Shown here: piece by piece, positions 1 to 9,166 of the stretch | Layout of the letters: every line of letters starts with the position of its first letter | Numbering within the stretch: position 1 is the stretch's first letter | Source of the DNA: Micromonospora sp. DSM 45708 | Lineage (GTDB): Bacteria; Actinomycetota; Actinomycetes; Mycobacteriales; Micromonosporaceae | Length of the DNA stretch: 64,000 nucleotides | NCBI RefSeq assembly: GCF_039566955.1 | Contig: NZ_CP154796.1 | Span: 1,364,001-1,428,000 of the forward strand | Direction of reading: 5' to 3' | Position numbers and translations under genes: made by a program | Notes under the pieces: generated by a model | The model's database searches: none | Told to the model about the DNA's origin: nothing | Seen by the model: the letters and a program-made list of their open reading frames with translations, nothing else

Positions 1-1303
1 GGCCGTGCTGACCGACCCGGCCGGGGTGCCGCTGGCCGCCGACGCGGGCCTGCCCGTGCTGGTCGTCGACGACGCCCGCGGGGTGCTCGGCACGGTCGCC
101 GCCACGATCTACGGCGACCCGACCGCCGGGCTGACCGTGATCGGCGTGACCGGCACCGCCGGCAAGACCTCCACCAGCTACCTGATCGAGTCCGGGCTGC
201 GCGCCGCCGGGCACGTCACCGGCCTGATCGGCACCGTGGAGACCCGCCTCGGCGACCTCGTGGTGGACAGCGTCCGGACCACCCCGGAGGCCACCGACCT
301 GCACGCCATGCTCGCGGTGGCGCGCGAGCGCGGCGTGGACGCGGTGGTGATGGAGGTGTCCAGCCACGCGCTCGTGATGGGCCGGGTCGGCGGCGTGCGG
401 TTCGACGTCGGCGGCTACACCAACTTCGGCTCCGACCACCTCGACTTCCACGCCGACGAGGCGGACTACTTCGCGGCCAAGGCCCGGCTCTTCGACGGGC
501 GCTGCCGGGTCGAGGTGCTCAACCACGACGACCCGGCGCTGCGCCCGCTGTACAAGCCGGACACGGTGACCTACTCCGCGGCCGGCGACCGCGACGCGAC
601 CTGGTGGGCCGACCGGATCTCCGGCGAGGGGTACGCGCAGCGCTTCACGCTGCACGGCCCGGACGCGGTGGCGCTGCCCACCGGCGTGGCGCTGCCGGGC
701 CGGCACAACGTGGCCAACGCGCTGCTGGCCGTCGCCACGCTGGTCGCGGCCGGCGTCGACCCGGCCACCGCGGCGGGCGGCGTGGCCGCCTGCGGCGGCG
801 TGCCCGGCCGGCTGGAGCTGGTCAGTGGCGACGCCCCGGTGCGTGGCGTGGTCGACTACGCGCACAAGGCGAACGCGATCGAGGCGGTGCTGACCGCGCT
901 GCGCGACCTGACCGGTGGCCGGCTGGTGTGCGTGGTGGGCGCCGGCGGCGACCGGGACCGGGGCAAGCGTCCGGTGATGGGCGAGGTGGCCGCCCGGGGC
1001 GCCGACGTGTTGCTGGTGACCGACGACAACCCGCGGACCGAGGACCCGGCCACCATCCGGGCCGAGGTGCTGGCCGGCGCGTACGCGGCGGCTGCCCCGG
1101 CCCGCATCATCGAGGTGCCCGGCCGGCGGGCGGCGATCGAGGAGGCGGTCCGGGTGGCCGAACCGGGTGACGTGGTGGCGGTGCTGGGCAAGGGGCAGGA
1201 GCGCGGCCAGGAGATCGGTGGCGAGGTGCTGCCGTTCGACGACCGGGTGGAGCTGGCGGCGGCGCTGCGGGCCCGCTTCGGGGACCTGGTGGGTGGCCGA
1301 TGA
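1..1303 (+). CDS. murE: UDP-MurNAc-tripeptide synthetase MurE, 5' truncated by window edge
   Basis: Cytoplasmic Mur ligase that adds the third stem-peptide residue to UDP-MurNAc-L-Ala-D-Glu using ATP. The reading frame is open to the first base, and the visible 433 residues begin inside the N-terminal domain, so roughly the first 80-100 residues lie outside the window. The ATP loop GTAGKTST is near visible residue 50, followed by the central domain and the C-terminal Mur ligase domain. DNPR near visible residue 342 is the signature of enzymes that use meso-diaminopimelate rather than lysine (family knowledge), which fits the wall of Micromonosporaceae. The stop overlaps the murF start by four bases, indicating translational coupling. 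Function is secure; the true start cannot be seen. Confidence 0.97.
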   Translation, partial: AVLTDPAGVPLAADAGLPVLVVDDARGVLGTVAATIYGDPTAGLTVIGVTGTAGKTSTSYLIESGLRAAGHVTGLIGTVETRLGDLVVDSVRTTPEATDLHAMLAVARERGVDAVVMEVSSHALVMGRVGGVRFDVGGYTNFGSDHLDFHADEADYFAAKARLFDGRCRVEVLNHDDPALRPLYKPDTVTYSAAGDRDATWWADRISGEGYAQRFTLHGPDAVALPTGVALPGRHNVANALLAVATLVAAGVDPATAAGGVAACGGVPGRLELVSGDAPVRGVVDYAHKANAIEAVLTALRDLTGGRLVCVVGAGGDRDRGKRPVMGEVAARGADVLLVTDDNPRTEDPATIRAEVLAGAYAAAAPARIIEVPGRRAAIEEAVRVAEPGDVVAVLGKGQERGQEIGGEVLPFDDRVELAAALRARFGDLVGGR

Positions 1304-2709
1304 TCCCGCTGACGCTGGCCGAGGTGGCCACCGCGGTCGGTGGCCGGCTGGCCGGGGCCGACCCGGACGCCCGGGTCACCGGCACTGTGGAGTTCGACTC
1401 CCGCAAGGTGTCCTCCGGTGGGCTCTTCGTGGCGTTCCCCGGCGAGCGGGTGGACGGCCACGACTACGCGGCCGGCGCGGTGGACGCCGGCGCGGTCGCC
1501 GTGCTCGGCACCCGCGAGTTGCCGGGCGTGCCGATGGTGCTGGTCGACGACGCGCTCGACGCGATGGGCCGGCTGGCGCGCGCGGTGGTCGACCGGCTGC
1601 CCGGGCTGACCGTGATCGGGTTGACCGGCTCGTCCGGCAAGACCACCACCAAGGACCTGATCGCCCAGCTCGTGGTCCGGCTCGGCCCGACCGTGGCGCC
1701 GCCCGGCTCGTTCAACAACGAGCTGGGGCACCCGTACACGGCGTTGCAGGCCGGGCCGGAGACCCGCTACCTGGTGATGGAGAAGGGCGCCCGCGGCGTG
1801 GGGCACGTCCGCTACCTGTGCGAGGTGGTGCCGCCGCGGATCTCGGTGGTGCTCAACGTCGGGGTGGCGCACCTGGGCGAGTTCGGCTCGGTCGAGGCCA
1901 TCGCGCTGGCCAAGGGGGAGCTGGTCGAGGCGCTGCCCGCCGACGGGCTGGCGGTGCTGAACGCCGACGACCCGCGGGTCGACGCGATGGCGGCCCGCAC
2001 CGGGGCCCGGGTGGTCCGGTACGGCGAGTCGGCGCAAGCCGACGTGCGCGCGGTGGACGTGACGGTGGACGGTCGCGGCCGGCCATCGTACACGCTGGTG
2101 ACGCCGGAGGGAAGCGCCCCGGTGCGGCTCGGGCTGACCGGCCGGCACCAGGTGTCCAACTCGCTCGCCGCCGCGGCGGTCGCCCGTGAGCTGGGCCTGC
2201 CGCTGACCGAGCTGGCGGCGGTGCTGGGCGAGCTGGGCCTGGTCTCCACGCGACGGATGGACGTGTTCGAACGCCCCGACGGCGTGGTCGTGATCGACGA
2301 CTCGTACAACGCCAACCCGGCCTCCACCGGCGTGGCGCTGCGCGCGTTGGCCAGCATGCGCGGCGAGGGGCGTACGGTCGCGGTGCTCGGCTACATGGCC
2401 GAGCTGGGCGACTTCGAACGGGAGGGACATCAGCAGGTCGGCCGGCTCGCGGCCGAGCTGGGAATCGACCGGCTGCTCGTGGTGGGCGAGCCGGCGGCGC
2501 CGATCCACGAGGGCGCGACAGCGGTAGGCAACTGGGGAGGAGAGTCGGTGCTGCTCACCGATCAGGCGGCGGCCGTCGAGGTGCTGCGGAGCGAGCTGCG
2601 TCCGTCAGACGTGGTGCTGGTGAAGGGCTCCCGGTACCGGACCTGGGACGTGGCCGACGCGCTGCGCGCGGACGCCCGGGAGGCGGCGACGGAGGGCGGC
2701 GCCGCATGA
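1300..2709 (+). CDS. murF: UDP-MurNAc-tripeptide--D-Ala-D-Ala ligase MurF
   Basis: Adds D-Ala-D-Ala to UDP-MurNAc-tripeptide, the last cytoplasmic step of the stem peptide. The 469-residue product has the usual family length: N-terminal substrate domain, ATP-binding loop [11 protein letters not shown] near residues 109-119, the FNNELG motif near residue 145, and the C-terminal ligase domain with [10 protein letters not shown] near residue 330, which is characteristic of MurF. The ATG overlaps the murE stop as ATGA and the stop overlaps the mraY start in the same way, so murE-murF-mraY are translationally coupled. No anomaly seen. Confidence 0.97.
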   Translation: MIPLTLAEVATAVGGRLAGADPDARVTGTVEFDSRKVSSGGLFVAFPGERVDGHDYAAGAVDAGAVAVLGTRELPGVPMVLVDDALDAMGRLARAVVDRLPGLTVIGLTGSSGKTTTKDLIAQLVVRLGPTVAPPGSFNNELGHPYTALQAGPETRYLVMEKGARGVGHVRYLCEVVPPRISVVLNVGVAHLGEFGSVEAIALAKGELVEALPADGLAVLNADDPRVDAMAARTGARVVRYGESAQADVRAVDVTVDGRGRPSYTLVTPEGSAPVRLGLTGRHQVSNSLAAAAVARELGLPLTELAAVLGELGLVSTRRMDVFERPDGVVVIDDSYNANPASTGVALRALASMRGEGRTVAVLGYMAELGDFEREGHQQVGRLAAELGIDRLLVVGEPAAPIHEGATAVGNWGGESVLLTDQAAAVEVLRSELRPSDVVLVKGSRYRTWDVADALRADAREAATEGGAA

Positions 2710-3833
2710 GGGCGGTCATCGTCGCCATCGGGGTCGCGTTCCTGATCTCGCTGTTCTGCACCCCGATCGCGATCAAGGTGTTCGCCCGGCTGAAGGCCGG
2801 CCAGCCGATCCGATCGAACCTCGGGCTGGCCAGCAATGAGGGTAAGAAGGGCACGCCGACGATGGGCGGCGTGGTCTTCATCCTGGCCACGGTGATCGCG
2901 TACGTCGCCGGGCACCTGGCTCTGACCACGCTGCCGGACGCGCAGATCGCCCAGGTCGAGCCGACCATCACGGCGCTGGTGCTGCTGGGGCTGATGGTGT
3001 TCTCCGGCGCGGTCGGCTTCATCGACGACTTCCTCAAGGTCCGCAAGCGGCACAGCGGCGGCCTCAACAAGCGCGGCAAGCTGGCCGGGCAGATCCTGGT
3101 CGGCGCGGTCTTCGGCGTGGTGGCGCTCTACTTCCCGTCGAGCATGACCGACGTCAGCGGCAACGCGACGAACACCGCGACGGTGGGCAGCACCACGCTG
3201 AGCTTCATCCGGGACATCCCGGCGCTGGAGATCGGCAAGATCGGCGCGGTGATCGTCATCATCATGGTGGTGATGGCGGCGACCAACGGCGTCAACCTGA
3301 CCGACGGCCTGGACGGTCTGGCCACCGGCGCCTCGGTGATGGTGCTCGCCGCGTACGCGTTGATCGCGTTCTGGCAGTACCGGCACTGGTGCGCGGACCC
3401 GAACTACACCGAGGCGTACTGCTACACGGTGCGTGACCCGCTGGAGATCGCGCTGATCGCCGGCGCGGCGGCCGGGGCCTGCGTCGGCTTCCTCTGGTGG
3501 AACACCTCGCCGGCCCGGATCTTCATGGGGGACACCGGCGCGCTCGGGCTGGGCGGCCTGATCGCCGGCATGGCGATGTCCACCCGGACGATCCTGCTGC
3601 TGCCGATCCTGGGCGGCCTGTTCGTGATCATCACGATGTCCGTGGTCATCCAGATCATCTCGTTCCGCACCACCGGCAAGCGGGTGTTCCGGATGTCGCC
3701 GCTCCAGCACCATTTCGAGCTGGCCGGCTGGAGCGAGGTCAACATCGTGGTCCGGTTCTGGATCATCGCCGGTATCGGCGTGGCCATCGCGCTGGGCCTG
3801 TTCTACAGCGAGTTCCTCGCCGCGGTGAGCTAG
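2706..3833 (+). CDS. mraY: Phospho-MurNAc-pentapeptide transferase MraY
   Basis: Integral membrane enzyme that transfers phospho-MurNAc-pentapeptide to undecaprenyl phosphate, giving lipid I. The 375-residue protein has about ten hydrophobic helices and the catalytic/Mg-binding motifs of the family: IDDFLKVRK near 104-112, [10 protein letters not shown] near 197-206 and [10 protein letters not shown] near 273-282. [13 protein letters not shown] near 334 is the C-terminal MraY signature. It overlaps murF by four bases. The next gene would normally be murD; here the stop codon runs directly into a long perfect palindrome and then ftsW, so mraY is probably the last gene of this translationally coupled run. 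Confidence 0.97.
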   Translation: MRAVIVAIGVAFLISLFCTPIAIKVFARLKAGQPIRSNLGLASNEGKKGTPTMGGVVFILATVIAYVAGHLALTTLPDAQIAQVEPTITALVLLGLMVFSGAVGFIDDFLKVRKRHSGGLNKRGKLAGQILVGAVFGVVALYFPSSMTDVSGNATNTATVGSTTLSFIRDIPALEIGKIGAVIVIIMVVMAATNGVNLTDGLDGLATGASVMVLAAYALIAFWQYRHWCADPNYTEAYCYTVRDPLEIALIAGAAAGACVGFLWWNTSPARIFMGDTGALGLGGLIAGMAMSTRTILLLPILGGLFVIITMSVVIQIISFRTTGKRVFRMSPLQHHFELAGWSEVNIVVRFWIIAGIGVAIALGLFYSEFLAAVS

Positions 3834-3894
3834 ATCGTAAGGAGGGGCCCCCTTTTAACAGACGTCTGTTAAAAGGGGGCCCCTCCTTACGATC
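3833..3894. repeat. 62-nt perfect palindrome (GTAAGGAGGGGCCCC element, copy 1)
   Basis: Every base from 3833 to 3894 pairs with its mirror about the dyad between 3863 and 3864 (centre CAGACGTCTG), with no mismatch and no unpaired loop. The left arm begins GATCGTAAGGAGGGGCCCC, and the G of the mraY TAG stop is its first base. It could fold in RNA as a very stable hairpin and act as a terminator or mRNA 3' end, or extrude as a cruciform in DNA. Related GTAAGGnGGGGCCCC elements occur near 60237 and 62868, also immediately after stop codons, so it looks like a mobile or amplified intergenic repeat (inference). Confidence 0.9.
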
Positions 3895-3954
3895 CGACAC
3901 GCCGACCATGGGGTTGCGCCACGGGCGGGCGGGTCGAGCCGCCATGATGAGCGG

Positions 3955-5484
3955 GTGGGGGAGGGACGAGACATCCAGGTCAACACCGAGCCGCCGACCC
4001 GCCGCGCGCCCGCGGCCACGCCGCCGGGCGATCCACCGGCCGGCGTGCGCTGGGACCCGGCCGGCGGCCTGGCCGCGCTGCGCGGCCTGCTGGCCCGGCC
4101 GCTGGCCTCCTACTACCTGCTGCTCTCCAGCGCCGGCCTGCTGCTGCTCATCGGCCTCACCATGGTCTTCTCGGCGACCAGCGTGCGGGACTACGCCGAG
4201 GGCGGTGACGCCGCCGCCTCGCTGACCAAGCAGACCGTCTTCGCGGTGATCGGCGTCGGCGCGTTCTGGGCCTGCCAGCGGCTGCCCGCGCGGACGTTCC
4301 GGGCGGTGAGCCGCCCCGCGCTCGGCGTGGCGGTGGCGCTGCTGCTGTTGCTCAACCTGCTGGTCGCGCTGGAGTCGCTGTTCGGGGTGGCGTCCATCGG
4401 GCCGTTGAAAGGCGAGCTCCTCTCGCTCTCCCTCGGCCCGATCTCGCTCCAGCCGGCGGAGGTGGCCAAGTTCGCGCTGGTGCTGTGGGCGGCGCACGTG
4501 CTGGCCCGCAAGGGGGTCGCGCTGGGCTGGTGGCGGGAGCTGGCCACGCCGCTGTTCCCGGTGGTCGGCCTGCTCTTCGTGCTGGTCGGCTACAACGACC
4601 TGGGCAGCATGCTGTGCCTGGTGGCGCTCGTGGTCGGCCTGCTCTGGGCGGCCGGCGTCCGGACCCGGGTCTTCGCCGCGCTCTCCGCGATCGGCCTGGC
4701 CGGCATCGGCCTGCTGGTCGCCGCCGCCTCGCTCGGCGCCGGCTCCGGTTCCCGTGACGCCGACAACTACCGGCTGGGCCGGCTCACCATGTGGCTCGAC
4801 CCGCCCGATCCGCAGACCTGCATCGAGCTGAAGCTGGAGAACTGCTACCAGCCCATCATGGCCCGGTACGCGATCGGCAACGGCGGCTGGTTCGGCGTCG
4901 GCCTGGGCCAGAGCGTCTTCAAGTGGGACTGGCTGCCCGAGGCGCACAACGACTTCATCTTCGCCATCATCGCCGAGGAACTGGGCGTGGTGGGCTGCAC
5001 CGTGGTCCTGGTGCTCTTCGCCGTGCTGGCGTACACCGGCATGCGGATCGCCCGCCGGGTGGAGGACCCGTTCCGCCGGCTCGCCGCGGCCGGCGTGACC
5101 GCCTGGCTGGTCGGCCAGGCCGTCATCAACATCGGCGGCGTCACCGGTCTGCTGCCGCTGACCGGCGTGCCGCTGCCGTTCATCTCCGACGGCGGCAGCG
5201 CGCTGGTGGTGACGCTGGCCGCGATCGGCATGCTCGCCTCCTTCGCCCGCGCCGAGCCGGACGCGGCCCGGGCCCTGAACGCCCGTCCGCCGGCCCGATG
5301 GGTCCGACTAGTGTGGGCCCCGTTGCCGCCGCTTCCCGGCCGGCGGCGCCGGCCGGCGCCGCCCCCGGCGGACCGAGGGCCCGTGCCCCGGTCCCGTCAG
5401 CGTCGGCAGGACGATCAGGCCGCGACCCGCGGCGCCCGGTCCGACCGGGCGCGCGCCGGCACGGCGAACGAGAGGAGACGCTGA
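3955..5484 (+). CDS. ftsW: Septal peptidoglycan polymerase FtsW (SEDS family)
   Basis: SEDS glycosyltransferase that polymerises lipid II at the septum together with a class B PBP. The 509 residues contain about ten transmembrane segments from residue 45 to 440, and the SEDS core HNDFIFAIIAEELG near residue 331 preceded by GNGGWFGVGLGQS. The last 70 residues are rich in Arg and Pro and cytoplasmic. The GTG at 3955 is the only convenient in-frame start after the palindrome; it has no good Shine-Dalgarno sequence and two nearby ATGs (3944, 3947) are out of frame, so the start is uncertain. It follows the palindrome instead of murD, and its stop overlaps the murG ATG. Confidence 0.94.
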   Translation: MGEGRDIQVNTEPPTRRAPAATPPGDPPAGVRWDPAGGLAALRGLLARPLASYYLLLSSAGLLLLIGLTMVFSATSVRDYAEGGDAAASLTKQTVFAVIGVGAFWACQRLPARTFRAVSRPALGVAVALLLLLNLLVALESLFGVASIGPLKGELLSLSLGPISLQPAEVAKFALVLWAAHVLARKGVALGWWRELATPLFPVVGLLFVLVGYNDLGSMLCLVALVVGLLWAAGVRTRVFAALSAIGLAGIGLLVAAASLGAGSGSRDADNYRLGRLTMWLDPPDPQTCIELKLENCYQPIMARYAIGNGGWFGVGLGQSVFKWDWLPEAHNDFIFAIIAEELGVVGCTVVLVLFAVLAYTGMRIARRVEDPFRRLAAAGVTAWLVGQAVINIGGVTGLLPLTGVPLPFISDGGSALVVTLAAIGMLASFARAEPDAARALNARPPARWVRLVWAPLPPLPGRRRRPAPPPADRGPVPRSRQRRQDDQAATRGARSDRARAGTANERRR

Positions 5485-6590
5485 TGGGTCCGCTGCGTTC
5501 GGTGGTGCTCTGCGGAGGGGGTACGGGTGGGCACATCTACCCGCTGCTCGCCTTCGCCGACTGCCTGCGCCGACACGACCCGAGCGTCCGGATCACCTGT
5601 CTGGGCACCCCGAAGGGGCTGGAGAACGAGCTGATCCCGCCGGCCGGCTACGACCTGCGGCAGATCCCGGCCTACCAGCTGCCCCGCTCGGTCAACATGA
5701 GCCTGGTGCGCACCCCGGACCGGATGTGGAAGGCGGCCCGCGCGGCGGGCAAGGTGATCGACGAGGTGCGGGCCGACGCGGTGGTCGGCTTCGGGGGGTA
5801 CGTCTCGGTCCCCGGCTACCTGGCCGCGTGGCGCCGCGACCTGCCGATCGTCATCCACGAGGTGAACGTGCCGCCGGGCGTGGCGAACCGGATGGGCATG
5901 AAGTTCACCAAGCACGTGGCGGTGGGCTTCCCGCACCAGCCGGCCCAGTCCGAGGCGCTGCGCGACGCGCGGGTGGTCGGGGTGCCGCTGCGCCGCGGCA
6001 TCGCCGGGCTGGACCGGGCGGCGCTGCGAAACGCCGCCCGCGCGCACTTCGGGCTCCGGCCCGACCTGCCGGTGCTCTTCGTGGCCGGCGGCTCGCAGGG
6101 CGCCCGCTCGATCAACCTGGCGGTCTCCGGCGCGGCGAAGGAGCTGGCCCGCCACGGCGTGCAGGTGCTGCACGTGATCGGTGCCCGCAACGAGCCGGTC
6201 TCCGTCCCCACCGACCTGCCGGTGCCGTACGTGACGCTGCCCTACCTGTCCGAGATGGAGCTGGGCTACGCGGCGGCCGACCTGATGCTGGGTCGGGGCG
6301 GCGCGATGACCTGCGCCGAGGTGGCCGCGATCGGCCTGCCCACGGTCTACGTGCCCTACCCGCACAGCAACCAGGAGCAGAAGCGCAACGCGCTGCCCGT
6401 GGTGGAGGCCGGCGGCGGGCTGCTCGTCGACGACGCCGAGGTGACCCCGGCCTGGGTGGAGCGCACGGTGATCCCGCTGATCCGGGACCCGCAGCGGCTC
6501 CACGCGATGAGTCACGCCGCGGCCGGCTACGGTCGCCGTGACGGCGACGTGGCGCTGCTGAACTTCGTCTACGAGGCGGTCTCCCGCTGA
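5484..6590 (+). CDS. murG: UDP-GlcNAc:lipid I N-acetylglucosaminyltransferase MurG
   Basis: GT-B glycosyltransferase on the inner face of the membrane that converts lipid I to lipid II. The 368 residues carry the N-terminal GGGTGGHIYP loop at 11-20, a HEVNVPPGVANR segment near 129-140 (HEQN...GLANR in many homologues), the GGSQGARSIN loop near 203-212 and GRGGAMTCAE near 271-280 for UDP-GlcNAc binding. The ATG shares one base with the ftsW TGA and is preceded by GAGAGGAG, so start choice is good. Usual family length; no anomaly. Confidence 0.96.
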   Translation: MGPLRSVVLCGGGTGGHIYPLLAFADCLRRHDPSVRITCLGTPKGLENELIPPAGYDLRQIPAYQLPRSVNMSLVRTPDRMWKAARAAGKVIDEVRADAVVGFGGYVSVPGYLAAWRRDLPIVIHEVNVPPGVANRMGMKFTKHVAVGFPHQPAQSEALRDARVVGVPLRRGIAGLDRAALRNAARAHFGLRPDLPVLFVAGGSQGARSINLAVSGAAKELARHGVQVLHVIGARNEPVSVPTDLPVPYVTLPYLSEMELGYAAADLMLGRGGAMTCAEVAAIGLPTVYVPYPHSNQEQKRNALPVVEAGGGLLVDDAEVTPAWVERTVIPLIRDPQRLHAMSHAAAGYGRRDGDVALLNFVYEAVSR

Positions 6591-6621
6591 TGCGGGCCGC
6601 CGCGACGGGAAGGTACCCCTC

Positions 6622-8103
6622 ATGAACACCGCGCAGTTCACGCCCGCCGGCACGATGACCGCGGAGGACCTGGGCCGCATCCACCTGATCGGGGTGGGCG
6701 GGGTCGGGATGGCCGGGCTGGCCCGGCTCTTCCTCACCCGTGGCCTGCCGGTCTCCGGCAGCGAGCTGCGGGAGTGGCCGTCGCTGGCCGGCCTGCGCGC
6801 GCTGGGTGGGACGATCCACTCCACGCACGAGGTGACCAACCTGGACGGGGTGGACACCGTCGTCTACTCCTCGGCCATCCCCCAGGACCACCTGGAGCTG
6901 GCCGAGGCGCGTCGTCGCGGGCTGCGCGTGCTGCACCGTTCCGAGGCGCTCGCGGCGGCGATGACCGGTCGTCGCACGGTGGCGGTGGCCGGCACGCACG
7001 GCAAGACGTCCACCACGTCGATGGTGACCATGGTGCTCCAGCAGGCCGGCGTCGATCCGTCCTTCGTCATCGGCGGGGAGATCTCCGAGGTCGGCTCCGG
7101 CGCGCACCACGGCACCGGCGAGCACTTCGTGGTCGAGGCGGACGAGAGCGACCGCTCCTTCCTCATCTACCGCCCGTACCTGTCGATCATCACGAACGTC
7201 GAGGCGGACCACCTCAACACGTACGGCGACCTGGCCACCCTGGAGGCGGCGTTCGCCGAGTTCGCCCGGCTCACCGACCCGGACGGCTTCATCGTGACCT
7301 GTGCCGACGACGCCGGTGGCCGGCGGCTGGCCGAGACGCTCCGGGCCGAGGGCCGTCGGGTGTGGACGTACGGCGAGTCCGCCGACGCCGACCTGCGGAT
7401 GAGCGACGTGGTCTCCTCGGCGCAGGGCGTGCGCTACCTGGCCGAGGTCGAGGGCCGGTCGCTGGGCGAGATCCGGCTGTCCATGCCGGGCCGGCACATG
7501 GCGCTCAACAGCGCCGCCGCGGTGCTCGCCGCGTACCTGCTGGAGTTGCCGGTGGCGGCGGCGGAGGCCGCGCTCGGCGCGTTCCCCGGCGTGCGGCGGC
7601 GGTTCGAGCGCAAGGGCGTGGCGGACGGCGTGCTGGTCTACGACGAGTACGCCTACCACCCCACCTCGATGACGCTGGCGTTGCAGACGCTGCGGGAGGT
7701 GGCCGGCGACGGCCGGCTGATCGTGGTCTTCCAGCCCTACCGGCTCTACCGCACCCGTGACCTCCAGGCGGAGATCGCCGCCGCGCTCGGCATCGCCGAC
7801 GAGCTGGTGCTGCTGGAGGTCTTCGGCCCCGGCGAGCCGCGCGAGCCCGGTGAGGGGTCGGTCGCGTTGATCGAGGCGGTGCCGCTGCCGGCGGACCGGA
7901 AGGTCTTCGTCGAGGCGTGGGACGACGTGCCGGCCGAGGTGGCCCGCCGGGCCCGCACCGGCGACGTGGTGGTGACCATGGGCGCGCCGCCGATCTCGCT
8001 GATGGGTGACCAACTGCTGGACGCCCTGCTGGCCCGCACCGACGGCGCCACGGCGCCCCGCGCCGGCGTCGGTCCGGACGGCGCGGCGGCCACCGCCGGA
8101 TGA
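6622..8103 (+). CDS. murC: UDP-MurNAc--L-alanine ligase MurC
   Basis: ATP-dependent ligase that adds the first amino acid of the stem peptide to UDP-MurNAc. The 493-residue protein opens with the Rossmann-type IHLIGVGGVGMAGLARL near residue 20, which is MurC-specific, has the ATP loop GTHGKTSTTSM near 124-134, EADESDRSF near 172 and the C-terminal YDEYAYHPT near residue 341 (DDYGHHPT in enterobacteria). There is a 31-base gap after murG with a purine-rich GGGAAGG upstream of the ATG. It overlaps ftsQ by four bases (ATGA). Placement of murC between murG and ftsQ is common in actinobacteria outside Streptomyces. Confidence 0.96.
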   Translation: MNTAQFTPAGTMTAEDLGRIHLIGVGGVGMAGLARLFLTRGLPVSGSELREWPSLAGLRALGGTIHSTHEVTNLDGVDTVVYSSAIPQDHLELAEARRRGLRVLHRSEALAAAMTGRRTVAVAGTHGKTSTTSMVTMVLQQAGVDPSFVIGGEISEVGSGAHHGTGEHFVVEADESDRSFLIYRPYLSIITNVEADHLNTYGDLATLEAAFAEFARLTDPDGFIVTCADDAGGRRLAETLRAEGRRVWTYGESADADLRMSDVVSSAQGVRYLAEVEGRSLGEIRLSMPGRHMALNSAAAVLAAYLLELPVAAAEAALGAFPGVRRRFERKGVADGVLVYDEYAYHPTSMTLALQTLREVAGDGRLIVVFQPYRLYRTRDLQAEIAAALGIADELVLLEVFGPGEPREPGEGSVALIEAVPLPADRKVFVEAWDDVPAEVARRARTGDVVVTMGAPPISLMGDQLLDALLARTDGATAPRAGVGPDGAAATAG

Positions 8104-8918
8104 GTTCCGGCCCGGCCCGGGGCCGCACCCCCGGCCAGGACGGCGGCGCGGGGCGGCGCAGCCCGGTCCGGCGCTGGCAGCTGGTCCGGGCCGGGGCGGA
8201 CGCCGTGCCACCGTCCACCCGTCGCTTCATGGCGCGGGCCCGGCAGCGGCGGATGCGTGCCGCGCTGCCGTGGGCGGTGACGGCGGCGGTGGCCGCGGTG
8301 GCCGCGCTGGTCGCCTGGACGGTGCTCGGCACCGGGCTGTTCGGGGTCCGCGACGTGCGGGTGGTCGGGGCGCGGCTGGTCACGCCGGTGGAGATCCGGG
8401 ACGCCGCGGCGATTCCGGACGACACCCCGTTGGCGCGGGTGGACCTGACCGCGACCGCCCGTCGGGTGGGCACGCTGCCGCCGGTGGCGCGGGCCACGGT
8501 GGAGCGGGACTGGCCGGCGGCGCTGGTGATCCGGGTCGAGGAGCGGGTGCCGGTGGCCGCGGTGCCGCAGGGCGGGCGCTTCGCGGTCGTGGACGCCGCC
8601 GGGGTGGTCTTCCAACGCCTGGACCGGGCCCCGGACGGGTTGCCGCTGGTCCGGGTGGCCCGGCCCGGTCCGGACGACCCGGGCACCCGGGCCGGGCTGG
8701 CGGTGCTCGCCGCGCTCGGGGAGAAGCTGCGCGCCCAGGTGGTCACGGTGGACGTGGCCGGGCTGGCCCGGATCACGTTGCTGCTGCGCGACGACCGGCA
8801 GATCTTCTGGGGCGACGCCGCACGCAGCGCGGACAAGTCCGCGGTGGCGACCGCGTTGCTGCCGCGCCGGACGGCCCGGATCGACGTCAGCGCGCCGGAC
8901 GTGGTCACCTTCCAGTGA
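8100..8918 (+). CDS. ftsQ: Cell division protein FtsQ
   Basis: Bitopic divisome protein that scaffolds FtsB/FtsL and FtsW. The 272 residues show an Arg-rich cytoplasmic N-terminus (1-54), one transmembrane helix at about 55-77, then a POTRA domain starting LFGVRDVRVVGARLVTPVEI near 80-100 and an FtsQ domain ending in DVSAPDVVTFQ. The ATG overlaps the murC stop. The C-terminus runs to within 250 bases of ftsZ, whose own promoter follows. Confidence 0.93.
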   Translation: MSSGPARGRTPGQDGGAGRRSPVRRWQLVRAGADAVPPSTRRFMARARQRRMRAALPWAVTAAVAAVAALVAWTVLGTGLFGVRDVRVVGARLVTPVEIRDAAAIPDDTPLARVDLTATARRVGTLPPVARATVERDWPAALVIRVEERVPVAAVPQGGRFAVVDAAGVVFQRLDRAPDGLPLVRVARPGPDDPGTRAGLAVLAALGEKLRAQVVTVDVAGLARITLLLRDDRQIFWGDAARSADKSAVATALLPRRTARIDVSAPDVVTFQ

Positions 8919-9032
8919 CCCGTCGCTCAGTGAACGGGCGCTGTGTGACCGGTCGCTCGGTCGGCGACACGCCGGAAAGGGTCCTTGGCTCCTGGCGCGG
9001 CGGCGCATACGTTGCCCCGAAGAGATCAGTGG

Positions 9033-9061
9033 TTGACATAACTCTAAGCCTCTAGTAGAGG
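9033..9061 (+). promoter_or_regulatory. Probable ftsZ promoter with conserved upstream motif
   Basis: TTGACA at 9033-9038 is followed after 17 bases by TAGAGG at 9056-9061, and the block TTGACATAACTCTAA resembles a motif I recall upstream of ftsZ in other actinobacteria. CCTCT-AGT-AGAGG (9049-9061) forms a small hairpin over the proposed -10. The leader to the ftsZ ATG is about 100 bases. The whole intergenic region 8919-9166 holds no ORF I trust; it probably contains more than one ftsZ promoter. The element call is inference from sequence pattern. Confidence 0.6.
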
Positions 9062-9166
9062 GTGAGGGTTCTCCTCGTCGGATAGTTCGTCGGAGATGCT
9101 CCGCCGCTGGTCCGGCCAAGCCGTGTGGGGTCGGCCCATGCCAATCTCGAAGGGAAAGGACCGGAG

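Noticed and set aside
856..2508. 550-residue open frame on the minus strand over murE/murF
   Set aside because: Composed of His/Arg/Gly-rich low-complexity sequence typical of antisense frames in high-GC DNA; the plus-strand genes have clear family motifs.
8919..9166. Small gene between ftsQ and ftsZ
   Set aside because: No open frame with a ribosome site and coding bias; the conserved ftsZ promoter-like motif explains the region.
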